A stretch of 64,000 bases of DNA from Luteibacter yeojuensis (GCF_011742875.1 NZ_JAAQTL010000001.1:1922001-1986000), one strand, 5' to 3'. Positions 17,899-28,181 are shown, counted from the first letter of the stretch. Translations and numbers: made by a program. The notes: generated by a model not told the origin, from the letters alone.

Positions 17899-19338
17899 TT
17901 ATGCGGCGGTGCCGCCCACCGTCATGCCGTCTACGCGAAGCGTCGGCTGGCCTACGCCTACCGGGACGCTCTGGCCATCCTTGCCGCAGACGCCTACGCC
18001 TTCGTCGAGGGCGAGATCGTTGCCGATCATCGAGACACGGGTCAGCACGTCGGGACCGGAACCCACCAGCGTGGCGCCCTTCACCGGACGCGTGATCTTG
18101 CCGTCCTCGATCAGGTAGGCCTCGCTCGCCGAGAACACGAACTTGCCGTTCGTGATGTCGACCTGGCCGCCGCCGAAGTTCACCGCGTAGAGACCCCGCT
18201 TCACCGAGCGGACGATCTCTTCCGGCTCGCGGTTACCCGCCAGCATGTACGTGTTCGTCATGCGCGGCATCGGCAGCTGCGCGAAGGACTCGCGGCGACC
18301 GTTGCCCGTCGACTTCACGCCCATCAGGCGCGCGTTGAGCTTGTCCTGCATGTAGCCCTTAAGGATGCCGTTCTCGATCAGCGTGGTGCACTCCGTCGGC
18401 GTGCCCTCGTCGTCGATGCTCAGCGAGCCGCGGCGGCCCGGCAGCGTGCCGTCGTCGACGACGGTGACGCCTTCGGCCGCCACGCGCTGGCCGATGCGGC
18501 CCGCGAAGGCGGAACTGCCCTTGCGGTTGAAGTCGCCTTCCAGGCCATGGCCGATCGCCTCGTGCAGCAGGATGCCCGGCCAGCCGGGACCGAGCACGAC
18601 GCTCATGCTGCCAGCCGGCGCATCGACCGCCTCGAGGTTCACCAGCGCCTGGCGCACCGCTTCCGCGGCGAAGGCGTGCGCGCGGCCGTTGTCGATCAGC
18701 TCGCGATAACCGTAACGGCCGCCGCCGCCGGCGTGTCCCTGTTCGCGGCGACCGTTCTGCTCGGCGATCACCTGCACGTTGAGGCGCACGAGCGGACGGA
18801 CGTCGGCGGCCAGCGTGCCATCGGAACCGGCGACAAGGATGGTGTCCATCGTGGCGGCGAGGCTCACGACCACCTGCTTCACCCGCGGATCGCGGGAGCG
18901 CGCGTAGGCGTCCACCTCGCGCAGCAGCGCGATCTTGTCTTCGTTCGGCAGGCTTTCCACCGGATCGATGGCGGGATACAGGCCGCGACCCGTTGCGATC
19001 GCCAGCGGCTTGCCCGCGCCCGCGCCGCCCTGCGCGATCGCGCGCGCGGCGCGCGAGGCCTCGAGCAGCTGCGGCAACACGATTTCGTCGGAATAGGAAA
19101 AGCCGGTCTTTTCGCCGGAGATGGCGCGCACGCCGACGCCCTGCTCGATCGAGTGGCTGCCGTCCTTCACGATGCCCTCTTCCAGCACCCACGACTCGCT
19201 GCGCGAATGCTGGAAATAGAGGTCCGCCGCGTCGATCGACGGTCCCATCAACTGGGAGAACACGCGATCGAGGTCGTTGGCGGCGAGGCCTCCGGGGGTG
19301 AGGAGACGGCGTTCGGCGAGGGAGATCAGGGAATCCAT
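17899..19338 (-). CDS. tldD: TldD, metalloprotease subunit
   Basis: TldD is the catalytic half of the TldD/TldE (PmbA) protease. It forms a nanochamber that cuts unfolded peptides and RiPP leaders such as that of microcin B17. The zinc motif HEAIGH (HExxxH) lies in '[19 protein letters not shown]', in the middle of the 479-residue chain. The C-terminal '[28 protein letters not shown]' pattern is typical. It is the last gene of the conserved maf-rng-yhdP-tldD cluster, 74 bases downstream of yhdP. Its partner pmbA is encoded separately at 4,741-6,090. Confidence 0.96.
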   Translation of the reverse strand: MDSLISLAERRLLTPGGLAANDLDRVFSQLMGPSIDAADLYFQHSRSESWVLEEGIVKDGSHSIEQGVGVRAISGEKTGFSYSDEIVLPQLLEASRAARAIAQGGAGAGKPLAIATGRGLYPAIDPVESLPNEDKIALLREVDAYARSRDPRVKQVVVSLAATMDTILVAGSDGTLAADVRPLVRLNVQVIAEQNGRREQGHAGGGGRYGYRELIDNGRAHAFAAEAVRQALVNLEAVDAPAGSMSVVLGPGWPGILLHEAIGHGLEGDFNRKGSSAFAGRIGQRVAAEGVTVVDDGTLPGRRGSLSIDDEGTPTECTTLIENGILKGYMQDKLNARLMGVKSTGNGRRESFAQLPMPRMTNTYMLAGNREPEEIVRSVKRGLYAVNFGGGQVDITNGKFVFSASEAYLIEDGKITRPVKGATLVGSGPDVLTRVSMIGNDLALDEGVGVCGKDGQSVPVGVGQPTLRVDGMTVGGTAA

Positions 19339-19412
19339 GGGGCAGCCGGTAAAGGGAACGATGAAGCCCCTGATCTGGGGCCATGACGGTCTAGCTTAAA
19401 CCCTATCTACAG

Positions 19413-22400
19413 CTATGGCGTCGGGGACGCGGTGGACGGCTGGCCCTTGTCGATGGGGGTGAAGACGGGTTTATCCCAGCTGCCGGTCACGTGGTAGCGC
19501 TTGCGGGCGGCCTGGTTCAGGCCCTTGCCCAGGATGCCCTGCACCGCCAGGCCCGCCGCCGCGCCCACCGGGCCACCGGCCAGCGCGCCCACCACCGGAA
19601 GACTGTTGCCGACGTGCGGCACGATCAGCACTTCCTGGTCGTAGTCGCGCGCCTTGAGGCCCGCGCGGCCGGTGATCGTGATCTCCGCCGCCGGGGCACG
19701 GATCTTCAGGTTCTGCGTGGTGGCGTTGCCGCCGGCGAAGCGGAAATCGCCCTTGATCGAGTCGAAGCCGAAGCCCTTGCCCAGCACGTCGCCGAAATCC
19801 AGCGAAAGGCGGCGCGGCAGCTCGGTGACGGAGACGAGGCCGAAGAGACGGCCGACGCCGGGCTGGACCTCGAGGATGCGGCCGTTGGCAAGATCGACCT
19901 TCAGCGTACCGTCCATGTTGGCGAGCGCGAGCGCGGAAGGACCGCCGGGCCAGGTGGCATCCAATCGGGCCGAAGTGCGTCCGCCCTGGAGGATGCCGGC
20001 GAAACCGAGGGCGTCGAACATGCGTGCGACGTCCTCGGAATTGAAGTCGATGGCCAGGTGCGTGCGGCTGCGCTTCTCGTCGCCGTTCCAGTCGCCCGAC
20101 GCGGTGATCTGCACGTTCTTCGACTGCGCGCGCAACTGGTCGATGTGCATGCCCTCGTCGGTGGGCCAGGTCTCGAGGCGGGCTTCGCCCAGCCGCGCAT
20201 TGCCCAGGCGCATATCGCTCACGTGGAGGTGCAGCGGCGGCAGGCTCGAAGGCGCCACGCCCGCTTCGTTCGCGTCCGGCGGGTTCGCCGCCGCGGCTTG
20301 ATGGGTCTTCGCCTCTTCCGCCTTCGCCACGGTGGCGGCGGTCGTCGCGGCGGCGCCGGCGGCGGCCTTGCCCTTCTTCGCCGCGGTGGCCGCATCGTCG
20401 GCCGCCGGCCACCAGAGGCGCTCCATGCGCGCGGTGATGCCCCGGCGCCGGAGTTCTTCGTTGGGCACGGTCAGCTGGCCGGCCATGCCATCGCCGTCGA
20501 CACGCAGAGAGAGTTCCTGCGGACCCGGCTTCGCCACCAGGTGCATGTTCTTGAAGTGCTGGCCGAAAACCTCGGCATCGTCGGTCGTGACGTCCAGGGC
20601 GGAAAGTCCCGGACCGGACTGGCCCGTGGAGAGGCCCACGACGTACTGCACCCAGCCCGATGCGTCGAGTTTCGACGCGTGGCCGCCAATGAGGTAGCCC
20701 TGCGCGGGCAGCGTCGCCGGCACGGTGCCGCCCAGGTTGAACGCGGCGGCGATCGGCTGGCTGTCGGTCGGGAGACGCAGGCGGCCGCGCACGATGTCGC
20801 CGAGTGCGATGTCCAGCCGCGCGCCGTCGACGGGCAGGCCGACGCTCACGGAAAGCGGCGTGGACACGTTCGCGGGTTTCTTCACCGGCGTGGGCATGGC
20901 CAGTTCCACGCCGCTCAGATCCGAATCCACGCGCAAGGTCTGTGCGGTGGCGTCGCCCTGCCCGGTCTTGCGCAGGTCGAAGCCGACGCGGAACTGGCCA
21001 CGACCCTTCGCGATGTCGGCCAGCCACTTCAGGTTTTCGAAGTCGCCCACCATCTCGTCCACGGTGAAGGCGCCGGTGAGCGAGGCGTCGAGGATCTTTG
21101 CCGGATCGCCGGTGGCACCGGCGATGGCGAGGTCGAGCTGCGCGGGCTGGCCATGGAACGATGTCTTCAGGCCCTTGGCGCTAAACCCGGCGCCGTCGAA
21201 AGTCATCGGTCCCGTGATCTTGTCCAGGCGCAGCTTCCACGCGTCGGCGACGAGGTCGGCATCCCTGATCGTCGCCTTGCCTTGCAGCGTGAAGTCCTTC
21301 GCGCTCTTCAACGGCATAAGCAGGTTGAAACCGAACTCGCCGGTACCGCCAAGCTTCATCTTGTCCAGTGCGTCGCGGCTGTGGCTGGCGATGGGGCTGT
21401 TCTTGATGAAATCGAGGTAACTGCCGCCGGTGCCCGCGCCGCTGACCTTGAGGTCGAGCACACCGTCGGAGAAATCGGGGATGGCCGCCGTGGCGGTGCT
21501 CACCGCGTTGCCCAGCGAGTTTCCGGCACTGGCCTCCACGTACATGCCGTTGCCGATGAAGCTCGCCACCGCAGAGACGCCTTCGGCACGCGGCCAGCCG
21601 ACGCCATAGTCGAGCACGGTGTCCTCGATGACCGCGCGCCCCTCGAACCGGCCTTCCTGGTTCCGGAACGGGAACTCGCGGAGGTTGCCGCGGATCAGCG
21701 CGGAACCGCCCGCGATACGCCCGGCGACAAGACCGCGGTTGAGCCAGTTCTGCGCGGCCTCGGACATCGAATGGACGGGCCAGAACAGTTTCGCGGCGGG
21801 TACCTCGCCCTCGCCCAGCGCCACGTACATGTCCATGAAGGGACCGGTGTCCGCCGCGGGCAGCACCAGTTCGCCGCGTGCCTGGCCGCTGTAGCCTTCG
21901 CCGCGGAAGTCGAGCGGATCCACGCCGACGTGCCAGTCGCCGTCGTCCTTGTAGACCGCGACGTCGCCGCCGAGCGAGGACATCGCGAACGGTTTGCGGA
22001 AGATGCCGGTGGCGTCGATCGTGGTCGCCTGGTCGGGAAGACTGAGCGCCAGCGCTTCGCCGTCCCCGAACACTTCACCCTTCAGCGAGGAGATGCCGGG
22101 CAGGCTTCCGCTCGCATCGATGCCCAACCCGGAAAACGCCGCATGCGCGAAGCTCAGGCCCGATACCGAATTCCAGTCGGCGCGCAGGTGGTCGAAACGT
22201 CCGCGCGGGTGGCCGTCGCCCAGCCAGCGGGCCAGCGACGGCGAGACCTGCGGCAGGACGCCTGCCCACGGCAGCAATGGGGCGAGGTCCAGCCTGCGCC
22301 CCACCAGCGTGCCGTCGCTCCGTGCGCCCTCGTGCCGGAGGACGAGCGCGAGATCGCTGCCGTCGTGTCCCGCCCAGTCGACCCTTGTGCCGTCCGTGGT

Positions 22401-23285
22401 GCGATGAATGTCGACGATGCCGTGCAGCCCGGCGGTGCGCACCGTGCGCGCGGGCCCGCGCACGGCGAGATGGTCGAGATCCACGCGCCATGTGGCACGC
22501 ACCACGTGGGCGTCGCGCCAGTCCAGCCAGCTTTCGAAACCGCCCTTGCCGCCGGCGAGCGCATAGCCGTCGATGTCGAAATCGCCGGTCAGTCCCGCGA
22601 AGTCGACATCGACGCCCCTGACGTAGATGCGCCCGCTCGAACCGTCCTCGGCGAAGCGCCCGGCCGCGGTGAGCCGCCCGGAAGCATTCTCGCGGCGCAG
22701 GCTGCCGCCGAAGCGGATCGCATGGCCGCGCAGGCTGATCTGCAACTGGTCGGCGACCAGTCCGTAATGCCGCCGCGTGGTTTCGTCGGCGATGTCGAGG
22801 CGCAGGTTGCCGAGCCACAGGTCGGCGGAGAGATTGCCCAGCGATACTTTCTGCGTGCCGCCGCCGGCGCCGAAACCGTCGATGCTCCAGCGCCCGTCGA
22901 CCGCGCGGCGCAGGCCGAGGCGGAGGTCTTGCAGGCGCAGGTTGATGAGATGGCGCGACGGCAGGACGAAGGCGCCGAAATCGAGTTTCACCGCCGCCTG
23001 CGGCAGGTGCAGCGGCTCGCCGCCCTCGGCCGGCGCGATGGTGACGTCGCGCATGACGAACAGCGGGCCGGACGGCCGCCAGAAACCCTCCAGCGAGGCG
23101 AAGCGCACGGGACGATGCAACTGCTCGCCGAGCAGCGTGGCCACGCGCTCCGGATAGCGCGCCGCCAGCGGCAGCAGCAGCTGGCCGAGCGCCATGACGA
23201 TCGCGAGCGCGACCAGCACGCCCGCGACCAGTCCCAACAAGACGAACCGCAGGCGTCGCGCGCGATGGCGCCAGTTCGGATTCAC
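19413..23285 (-). CDS. yhdP: YhdP family AsmA-like phospholipid transport protein
   Basis: This 1,290-residue protein has one N-terminal TM helix (~13-36) followed by a very long periplasmic beta-rich region (DUF3971 then AsmA2-type C-terminal domain). YhdP, with TamB and YdbH, bridges the envelope and carries phospholipids to the outer membrane. Typical elements are the start 'RLRFVLLGLVAGVLVAL', 'LNRGLVAGRIAGGSALIRGNL', and near the end 'GRILEVQPGVGRLFGLVSVTELPRRLSLDF' and 'RKRYHVTGSWDKPVFTP'. A linker near residues ~960-1010 is alanine/lysine-rich. It starts 12 bases after the rng stop in the conserved order. tamB, its functional relative, is also in this window. Confidence 0.94.
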   Translation of the reverse strand: MNPNWRHRARRLRFVLLGLVAGVLVALAIVMALGQLLLPLAARYPERVATLLGEQLHRPVRFASLEGFWRPSGPLFVMRDVTIAPAEGGEPLHLPQAAVKLDFGAFVLPSRHLINLRLQDLRLGLRRAVDGRWSIDGFGAGGGTQKVSLGNLSADLWLGNLRLDIADETTRRHYGLVADQLQISLRGHAIRFGGSLRRENASGRLTAAGRFAEDGSSGRIYVRGVDVDFAGLTGDFDIDGYALAGGKGGFESWLDWRDAHVVRATWRVDLDHLAVRGPARTVRTAGLHGIVDIHRTTDGTRVDWAGHDGSDLALVLRHEGARSDGTLVGRRLDLAPLLPWAGVLPQVSPSLARWLGDGHPRGRFDHLRADWNSVSGLSFAHAAFSGLGIDASGSLPGISSLKGEVFGDGEALALSLPDQATTIDATGIFRKPFAMSSLGGDVAVYKDDGDWHVGVDPLDFRGEGYSGQARGELVLPAADTGPFMDMYVALGEGEVPAAKLFWPVHSMSEAAQNWLNRGLVAGRIAGGSALIRGNLREFPFRNQEGRFEGRAVIEDTVLDYGVGWPRAEGVSAVASFIGNGMYVEASAGNSLGNAVSTATAAIPDFSDGVLDLKVSGAGTGGSYLDFIKNSPIASHSRDALDKMKLGGTGEFGFNLLMPLKSAKDFTLQGKATIRDADLVADAWKLRLDKITGPMTFDGAGFSAKGLKTSFHGQPAQLDLAIAGATGDPAKILDASLTGAFTVDEMVGDFENLKWLADIAKGRGQFRVGFDLRKTGQGDATAQTLRVDSDLSGVELAMPTPVKKPANVSTPLSVSVGLPVDGARLDIALGDIVRGRLRLPTDSQPIAAAFNLGGTVPATLPAQGYLIGGHASKLDASGWVQYVVGLSTGQSGPGLSALDVTTDDAEVFGQHFKNMHLVAKPGPQELSLRVDGDGMAGQLTVPNEELRRRGITARMERLWWPAADDAATAAKKGKAAAGAAATTAATVAKAEEAKTHQAAAANPPDANEAGVAPSSLPPLHLHVSDMRLGNARLGEARLETWPTDEGMHIDQLRAQSKNVQITASGDWNGDEKRSRTHLAIDFNSEDVARMFDALGFAGILQGGRTSARLDATWPGGPSALALANMDGTLKVDLANGRILEVQPGVGRLFGLVSVTELPRRLSLDFGDVLGKGFGFDSIKGDFRFAGGNATTQNLKIRAPAAEITITGRAGLKARDYDQEVLIVPHVGNSLPVVGALAGGPVGAAAGLAVQGILGKGLNQAARKRYHVTGSWDKPVFTPIDKGQPSTASPTP

Positions 23286-23297
23286 CGGCAGGCCAGT

Positions 23298-24785
23298 TCA
23301 GAGCAGGACGACATCGAACTGTTCCTGCGAGTAGTGCTCCTCCGCCTGGAAGCGGATGCTCTTGGCGATGAATTCCTCCAGCTCGGCCACCGCCGCCGAT
23401 TCTTCCTCGAGGATGCGACCGACCACCTTGGGGCTGGCCATCACCAGCAGCTTCTGCGCGTTGAACTGGCGCACCGCGCGGGTGATCTCGCGGAAGATCT
23501 CGTAGATCACCGTCTCGGCCGTCTTCAACGTACCGCGCCCGCTGCATGCGGGGCAGGGTTCGCAGAGCTGGCGCTCCAGGCTTTCGGTGGTGCGCTTGCG
23601 GGTCATTTCCACCAGGCCCAGTGCCGACATCGGGTACACGGTGGTCTTCGCGTGATCCTTCGACAGGCCTTTCTCGAGCATGCGCAGCACCTGGCGCTTG
23701 TGTTCGTCGTCGGTCATGTCGATGAAGTCGATGATGACGATGCCGCCGAGGTTGCGCAGGCGCAGCTGGCGCGCCGCCGCCTGTGCGGCCTCGAGGTTCG
23801 TGCGGTACACGGTTTCCTCGAGGTTGCGGGTGCCGAGGTAACCGCCCGTGTTGACGTCGATGGTGGTCATCGCCTCGGTCTGGTCGACGATGAGGTAACC
23901 GCCCGACTTCAGCGGCACCTCCTTGCGCAGCGCGCGCTGGATCTCGTCTTCCACGCCGTAGAGGTCGAAGATCGGTCGCTCGCCCGAGTAATGCTCGATG
24001 CGGTCGGAAAGCACCGGCATGAACTTCTGCACGAACCGGGCGGTTTTCTCGAAGGTCTCGCGCGAGTCCACGCGCACCTTCTCGATCCCGTCGTTGAGCG
24101 AATCGCGCAAGGAGCGCAGCGGCAGCGAGAGTTCCTCGTACACGCGCTCGCCCACCTTCGCCTTCTGGATGTTCTCCTGCACCACGCGCCAAACCTTGCC
24201 GAGGTAGGTCACGTCGAAGGCCAGGGATTCTTCCGACTGGCCTTCCGCGTTCGTGCGGACGATGTAGCCCAGGTGGTTCTCGCCGATCAGCGGAAGGATG
24301 ATGTCCTTGAGGCGCTGGCGCTCGGCCTCGTCCTCGATGCGCACCGACACGCCCAGCGTGCGCGAGTGCGGCAGGAGCACGAGGTAGCGGGAGGGAATGG
24401 ACAGGTGCGTCGAAAGGCGCGCGCCCTTGCTGCCGATGGGGTCCTTCACCACCTGCACGACGATTTCCTGGCCCTCGTGCACCAGTTCGGAAATCGACGG
24501 GACGGGCCCGTGGCCGTTGCCCTTCCCCTCGGCGGGGGCGTCGGTCGGCGGCAACGACGGGCGCACGATGTCGGAAGCGTGCAGGAACGCGGCGCGCTCC
24601 AGCCCTATCTCCACGAACACCGCCTGCATACCGGGCATGACGCGCTGGACGCGGCCCTTGTACACGTTGCCCACGTAGCCGCGCTTCTGGGCGCGCTCCA
24701 CGTGGACTTCCTGCAGCATGCCGTTTTCGACGATCGCCACGCGTGTCTCACGCGGCGTGACATTGATCAGGATTTCCTCGCTCAC
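23298..24785 (-). CDS. rng: Ribonuclease G
   Basis: RNase G (RNase E/G family) matures the 5' end of 16S rRNA and degrades some mRNAs. The chain has an S1 RNA-binding domain near residues 35-120, the RNase H-like and DNase I-like catalytic regions ('VDVNTGGYLG', 'GGIVIIDFIDM.D..H...VL'), and the zinc-link 'CPACSGRG'. I chose GTG at 24785: it is preceded by AAGGAAAAGG at a good distance and gives the family N-terminus ('EEILINVTPRETRVA'). An ATG at 24812 would add nine residues and has no ribosome site. It lies between maf and yhdP. Confidence 0.93.
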   Translation of the reverse strand: MSEEILINVTPRETRVAIVENGMLQEVHVERAQKRGYVGNVYKGRVQRVMPGMQAVFVEIGLERAAFLHASDIVRPSLPPTDAPAEGKGNGHGPVPSISELVHEGQEIVVQVVKDPIGSKGARLSTHLSIPSRYLVLLPHSRTLGVSVRIEDEAERQRLKDIILPLIGENHLGYIVRTNAEGQSEESLAFDVTYLGKVWRVVQENIQKAKVGERVYEELSLPLRSLRDSLNDGIEKVRVDSRETFEKTARFVQKFMPVLSDRIEHYSGERPIFDLYGVEDEIQRALRKEVPLKSGGYLIVDQTEAMTTIDVNTGGYLGTRNLEETVYRTNLEAAQAAARQLRLRNLGGIVIIDFIDMTDDEHKRQVLRMLEKGLSKDHAKTTVYPMSALGLVEMTRKRTTESLERQLCEPCPACSGRGTLKTAETVIYEIFREITRAVRQFNAQKLLVMASPKVVGRILEEESAAVAELEEFIAKSIRFQAEEHYSQEQFDVVLL

Positions 24786-24840
24786 CGCGCTGCCTTTTCC
24801 TTCGGTCGTCATGCTTTATAGCCCGTGCATCGACGCCATG

Positions 24841-25419
24841 TCACTGATCGCGCAGGAGCCGGGAGGTTTCGAACAGGGGTAGCCCCATCACGCCCGAATA
24901 ACTGCCGGAAAGGTGCGCCACGAAGGCCCCGGCGCGCCCCTGGATGGCATAGGCGCCCGCCTTGCCCACGTATTCCCCGGTGGCCACGTAGGCGGCGATA
25001 TCGGCGTCGGACAGCGTGGCGAAGCGCACCGTGGAAACGGACATGGCGCAACGCTCGTCCCCGGCCCGGACCAGCCATACGGCGGAAACGACCCGGTGCT
25101 CGCGGCCTTCGAGGCGGCGCAGCATGGCGGCCGCGGCGGCGGCGTCGCGGGGTTTGCCGAACACTTCGTCGTCCAGCACCACCTCGGTATCGGCGCCCAG
25201 CACGCGGGCGCCCGCCTCCCCCCTCACGAGGGCGAAACCGGCGCGTGCCTTGTCCAGGGCCACCCGCGAGACGTAATCGTCCGGCGATTCGGCCGGATCC
25301 CGCGCCTCCTCCACGTCGATGTCCAGCGTGCGGTGGGGCTCGCCGAGCTGGTCGAGGAGTTCGCGACGGCGCGGCGATCGAGAGGCGAGGTACAGCACGG
25401 CGAGCGGTCCTTCAGGCAC
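24841..25419 (-). CDS. maf: Maf family nucleoside triphosphate pyrophosphatase (dTTP/UTP type)
   Basis: This 192-residue Maf-like house-cleaning pyrophosphatase hydrolyses non-canonical or excess NTPs to NMP and PPi. Signatures are '[14 protein letters not shown]' (residues ~9-22), '[18 protein letters not shown]' with the conserved D, and '[16 protein letters not shown]' near residue 152. It overlaps the rlmH stop by 8 bases, so the genes are coupled. It corresponds to E. coli yhdE by its position just before rng. Confidence 0.93.
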   Translation of the reverse strand: MPEGPLAVLYLASRSPRRRELLDQLGEPHRTLDIDVEEARDPAESPDDYVSRVALDKARAGFALVRGEAGARVLGADTEVVLDDEVFGKPRDAAAAAAMLRRLEGREHRVVSAVWLVRAGDERCAMSVSTVRFATLSDADIAAYVATGEYVGKAGAYAIQGRAGAFVAHLSGSYSGVMGLPLFETSRLLRDQ

Positions 25420-25882
25420 GGTGATAGGGGTGCCCGGACAGGAGTGTCGTGGCGCGGTAGAGCTGTTCGGCCAGCACGAGGCGGACCAGCATGTGCGGCA
25501 ACGTCAGCGGCCCGAGCGACCAGCGCTGGTCGGCGCGGGCCAGCACGTCGGGCGCATGCCCGTCGGGCCCGCCGATGAGGAAAGCGATATCGCGGCCGCT
25601 CATGCGCCATTGCTCGAGCTGCTGGCCCAGGTCCTCGCTGGACCAGGCCTTGCCGCGTCCGTCCAGCGCCACGACGTGGGTGTCGCGCGGCATGGCGGCC
25701 AGGATCGCGGCGCCTTCGTCGAGGATCGCCTTCGCGTCGTCGCGGCCCTTGCCGCGCGTGCCGGGCTTGATCTCGATCAGTTCGAGGGGCAACTCGTGGG
25801 ACAGCCTCTTGCGGTATTCCGCAAAGCCTTCGGCCACCCAGGACGGCATGCGTTCGCCGACGGCGATGAGGCGAGCCCGCAC
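25412..25882 (-). CDS. rlmH: 23S rRNA (pseudouridine1915-N3)-methyltransferase RlmH
   Basis: RlmH methylates pseudouridine 1915 in helix 69 of 23S rRNA in assembled 70S ribosomes. It is a small SPOUT enzyme. The SAM-binding knot region '[13 protein letters not shown]' and the C-terminal '[28 protein letters not shown]' are clear. The start chosen is GTG at 25882, which gives a 156-residue protein of the exact family length beginning '[13 protein letters not shown]'. The upstream extension to 25948 overlaps rsfS and shows no homology. It lies 7 bases after rsfS. Confidence 0.95.
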   Translation of the reverse strand: MRARLIAVGERMPSWVAEGFAEYRKRLSHELPLELIEIKPGTRGKGRDDAKAILDEGAAILAAMPRDTHVVALDGRGKAWSSEDLGQQLEQWRMSGRDIAFLIGGPDGHAPDVLARADQRWSLGPLTLPHMLVRLVLAEQLYRATTLLSGHPYHRA

Positions 25883-25889
25883 GACGGGC

Positions 25890-26276
25890 TCAGTCGTTTG
25901 CGGCTTCGGCGCCGTCGTCGCCCACGGTCCACAGGCGTTCCAGGCCATAGAACTCGCGGATGCGCGGCATCATCACGTGGACGATGATGTCGCCGAGGTC
26001 GACGAGCACCCATTCGGCTTCGGTCTGTCCTTCGACGCCGAGCGGCATCACGCCCGCTTCCTTCGCGAACTTGATGACTTCGTCGGCGATGGATTTCACG
26101 TGGCGGGCCGAGGTACCCGAGGCGATGAAGAGGGTATCCGCGATGGAGGTCTTGCCGCGAACGTCGATTTCGCGAACGTCCTTGGCCTTGAGGTCTTCGA
26201 GGGCGGCCACCACGCGCTGGCGCAGATGCTCGTTGCTGGCGGCGGATTTTGCCTTGCGGGATGCGGTCGAACTCAA
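25890..26276 (-). CDS. rsfS: Ribosomal silencing factor RsfS
   Basis: RsfS binds uL14 on the 50S subunit and blocks subunit joining under nutrient limitation. The 128-residue chain has the conserved 'VREIDVRGKTSIADTLFIASGTSARHVKSIADEV', 'GVEGQTEAEWVLVDLGDIIVHVM', and 'REFYGLERLW'. The first ~15 residues are a basic tail outside the conserved domain. It is followed directly by rlmH, as in most proteobacteria. Confidence 0.96.
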   Translation of the reverse strand: MSSTASRKAKSAASNEHLRQRVVAALEDLKAKDVREIDVRGKTSIADTLFIASGTSARHVKSIADEVIKFAKEAGVMPLGVEGQTEAEWVLVDLGDIIVHVMMPRIREFYGLERLWTVGDDGAEAAND

Positions 26277-26383
26277 GATGCGGAAACCTCGTACGGCGGG
26301 ATGCCGGGGTTGGCGGCAGTATAACGCCCGAGCGTTCCGGCGGCGTCAAATGTCCTGGCAGGTATATTCACGCGATGCCTTCT

Positions 26384-26468
26384 TGTAGGAGCCGCTATAG
26401 CGGCGAGGGAACCTGCCTCGCGGCTTCATCGCTTCGTTGGCTCCTCGCCGCTATAGCGGCTCCTACAG
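26384..26468. repeat. REP/BIME-like palindromic repeat, copy 4
   Basis: The arms TGTAGGAGCCGCTATAGCGG and its exact inverse are separated by ~45 bases that include GGCTTCATCGCTTCGTTGG. That same spacer motif recurs in the copy at 43190-43276, so the spacer is part of the family. It lies between nadD and rsfS and may divide the operon transcript. Confidence 0.87.
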
Positions 26469-26515
26469 TTCCGGCCAGACCGCTCGTCGCTTAGCGGCTC
26501 CGGACAAGGGCTCGG

Positions 26516-27157
26516 TTAGTGGCCCAGGGCGCGGTAGGGCGCCAGCAGGGCTTCATCTTCGAAACAGGCCGAGGGCAGCAGGAAGCGGGGCTCGTTGCCG
26601 GCCGCGAAGGATTCGCGGATCGCCGTGGCGGCGATGTCCAGCGGCGTGATGGCGATGTCCACGACGCTGCCCGCCGGGCCGTGTACGCGGGCGGCCCGGC
26701 GCCCGGCCACGAAGCCGGCGAGCGGGCCGGTGGGCTCCTGCGCGCCGCCCGGACGGGTGAGCACGCCGATGTGCGCGAACGCGAACAGCTCCTGCCAGAG
26801 ATGCCAGGAGGCCAGCCCCGCGAAGGCGTCGGCGCCGACGAGCAGCACCAGGGGCCGGGCCGGGCCGATGTCGGCGCGCAGGGAGGCCAGTGTGTCCACG
26901 GTGTACGAGGGGCCGTCGCGGTCCAGCTCCCGGGTGTCGATGACGAGCCGGTTCTGCCCGGCGAGCGCGGCGCGAAGCAGGGCCACCCGGCCGGCGGCGT
27001 CGGCCACCGGCGGCGGCCGGTGCGGCGGCGTCCGGGCCGGGACCATGCGCACCTCGGCGTCCAGTGCCTCGGCGGCCTCCCAGGCGGCGCGCAGGTGCCC
27101 ATGATGGACCGGGTCGAAGGTGCCGCCGAGGACGGCGAGCGGACGCAGGTCGCTCAT
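26516..27157 (-). CDS. nadD: Nicotinate-nucleotide adenylyltransferase NadD
   Basis: NadD converts nicotinate mononucleotide and ATP to deamido-NAD. The nucleotidyltransferase motif 'GGTFDPVHHGHLR' is at residues 11-23, with 'PPHRPPP' near residue 45 and a C-terminal 'ATAIRESFAAG', the family's (S/T)xxR-type motif. The length, 213 residues, is normal. The start at 27157 overlaps the holA stop by 4 bases. The open frame extends far upstream antisense or in another frame of holA, but that part is not coding. Confidence 0.95.
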   Translation of the reverse strand: MSDLRPLAVLGGTFDPVHHGHLRAAWEAAEALDAEVRMVPARTPPHRPPPVADAAGRVALLRAALAGQNRLVIDTRELDRDGPSYTVDTLASLRADIGPARPLVLLVGADAFAGLASWHLWQELFAFAHIGVLTRPGGAQEPTGPLAGFVAGRRAARVHGPAGSVVDIAITPLDIAATAIRESFAAGNEPRFLLPSACFEDEALLAPYRALGH

Positions 27158-28164
27158 CCGAAGGCGACCGCGGCGCGCGGTTCGGCGATGGCGGCGATCA
27201 GCCGCTCCGCTTCGAGCCAGGGATCGCCCTGCTCCCGCCCCTTCGCCATGCGGTCGATCCGCGCGGCCCGGGCGAGGCATGCCATCCAGTGTTCGCGCGG
27301 CGCACGGCGCAGCGCCTTGCGGAAGAGCTGTTCGCGCGCCGGCCACAGGCGCTCCGCCTTCGCCTGCGCGCCAAAGTCGCGCGCGTTCGCCAGACGCATC
27401 GCCAGCTGCAGCTGATTCACCAGCCAGCCCATCAGGGCGATCAGTTCGTCGCCCTCGGCGCGCAGGCCGGCGAGGATGCGCAGCGCGCGCCCGCCCTCGC
27501 CCGCGAACGCGGCATCGGTGAGTTTGAATGCGTCGAAGCGTGCGCTGTCGGCGACGAGGCCTTCCAGCGTGGCCGCGTCGAGCGGCCGGTCGCCGGCGAG
27601 GACGACGAGCTTGTCGATTTCCTGGGCGGCGGCGAGCAGGTTGCCCTCCACGCGCTCGGCGAGCATCGCGACGGCATCGGGCGTGGCCTTCAGGCCTCGC
27701 GAAGCCAGCCGCGTGCCGACCCACTTGGACCATTCGTGCGGTCGCGGCGCCTGGAACAGTACCTGGATGCCGCCCTGGTCGACGGTCTTCGTCCACGCAG
27801 CCTCGTGCTTGCTGCTCCACTCGGTGGCGGTGATCAGCAAGGTAGTGTCGGGTGGCGGATCCGCCACGAACGCGGCGATTGCCTGACCACCGTCCTTGCC
27901 CGCGCGGCCACCGGCCAGACGCAGGTCGAGGAGGCGCTGCGTGGCGAACAGGGACAGGCCAGCCGAGGCCCGCGCCAGGTCGTCCCAGTCGAAGCGGCTG
28001 TCGGCCTCGAGCACGTCGCGTTCGTTGTAGCCGAGCCGGCGCGCCATCGCGCGCACGGCGTCGGCGGCCTCGAGCACCAGCAGTTCTTCGCCGGCCAGCA
28101 GGTAGACCGGCGCCATGCGGTCGCCCGCGAGGTGCTTCTGCCACTGGACCGGATTGAGGGGCAC
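27154..28164 (-). CDS. holA: DNA polymerase III delta subunit
   Basis: HolA is the clamp-loader wrench that opens the beta sliding clamp. The 336-residue chain matches HolA: 'VYLLAGEELLVLEAADAVR' near residue 20, 'DWDDLARASAGLSLFATQRLLDLRL', 'EGNLLAAAQEIDKLVVLA', and the C-terminal helical collar. It lies between lptE and nadD in the classical order and overlaps nadD by 4 bases. Confidence 0.94.
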   Translation of the reverse strand: MPLNPVQWQKHLAGDRMAPVYLLAGEELLVLEAADAVRAMARRLGYNERDVLEADSRFDWDDLARASAGLSLFATQRLLDLRLAGGRAGKDGGQAIAAFVADPPPDTTLLITATEWSSKHEAAWTKTVDQGGIQVLFQAPRPHEWSKWVGTRLASRGLKATPDAVAMLAERVEGNLLAAAQEIDKLVVLAGDRPLDAATLEGLVADSARFDAFKLTDAAFAGEGGRALRILAGLRAEGDELIALMGWLVNQLQLAMRLANARDFGAQAKAERLWPAREQLFRKALRRAPREHWMACLARAARIDRMAKGREQGDPWLEAERLIAAIAEPRAAVAFG

Positions 28165-28181
28165 GCTGGTTTACCCGGGGC

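Noticed and set aside
19491..24821. A 1,776-residue open frame antisense to yhdP and rng
   Set aside because: It spans two well-known genes on the other strand and shows only composition-driven sequence.
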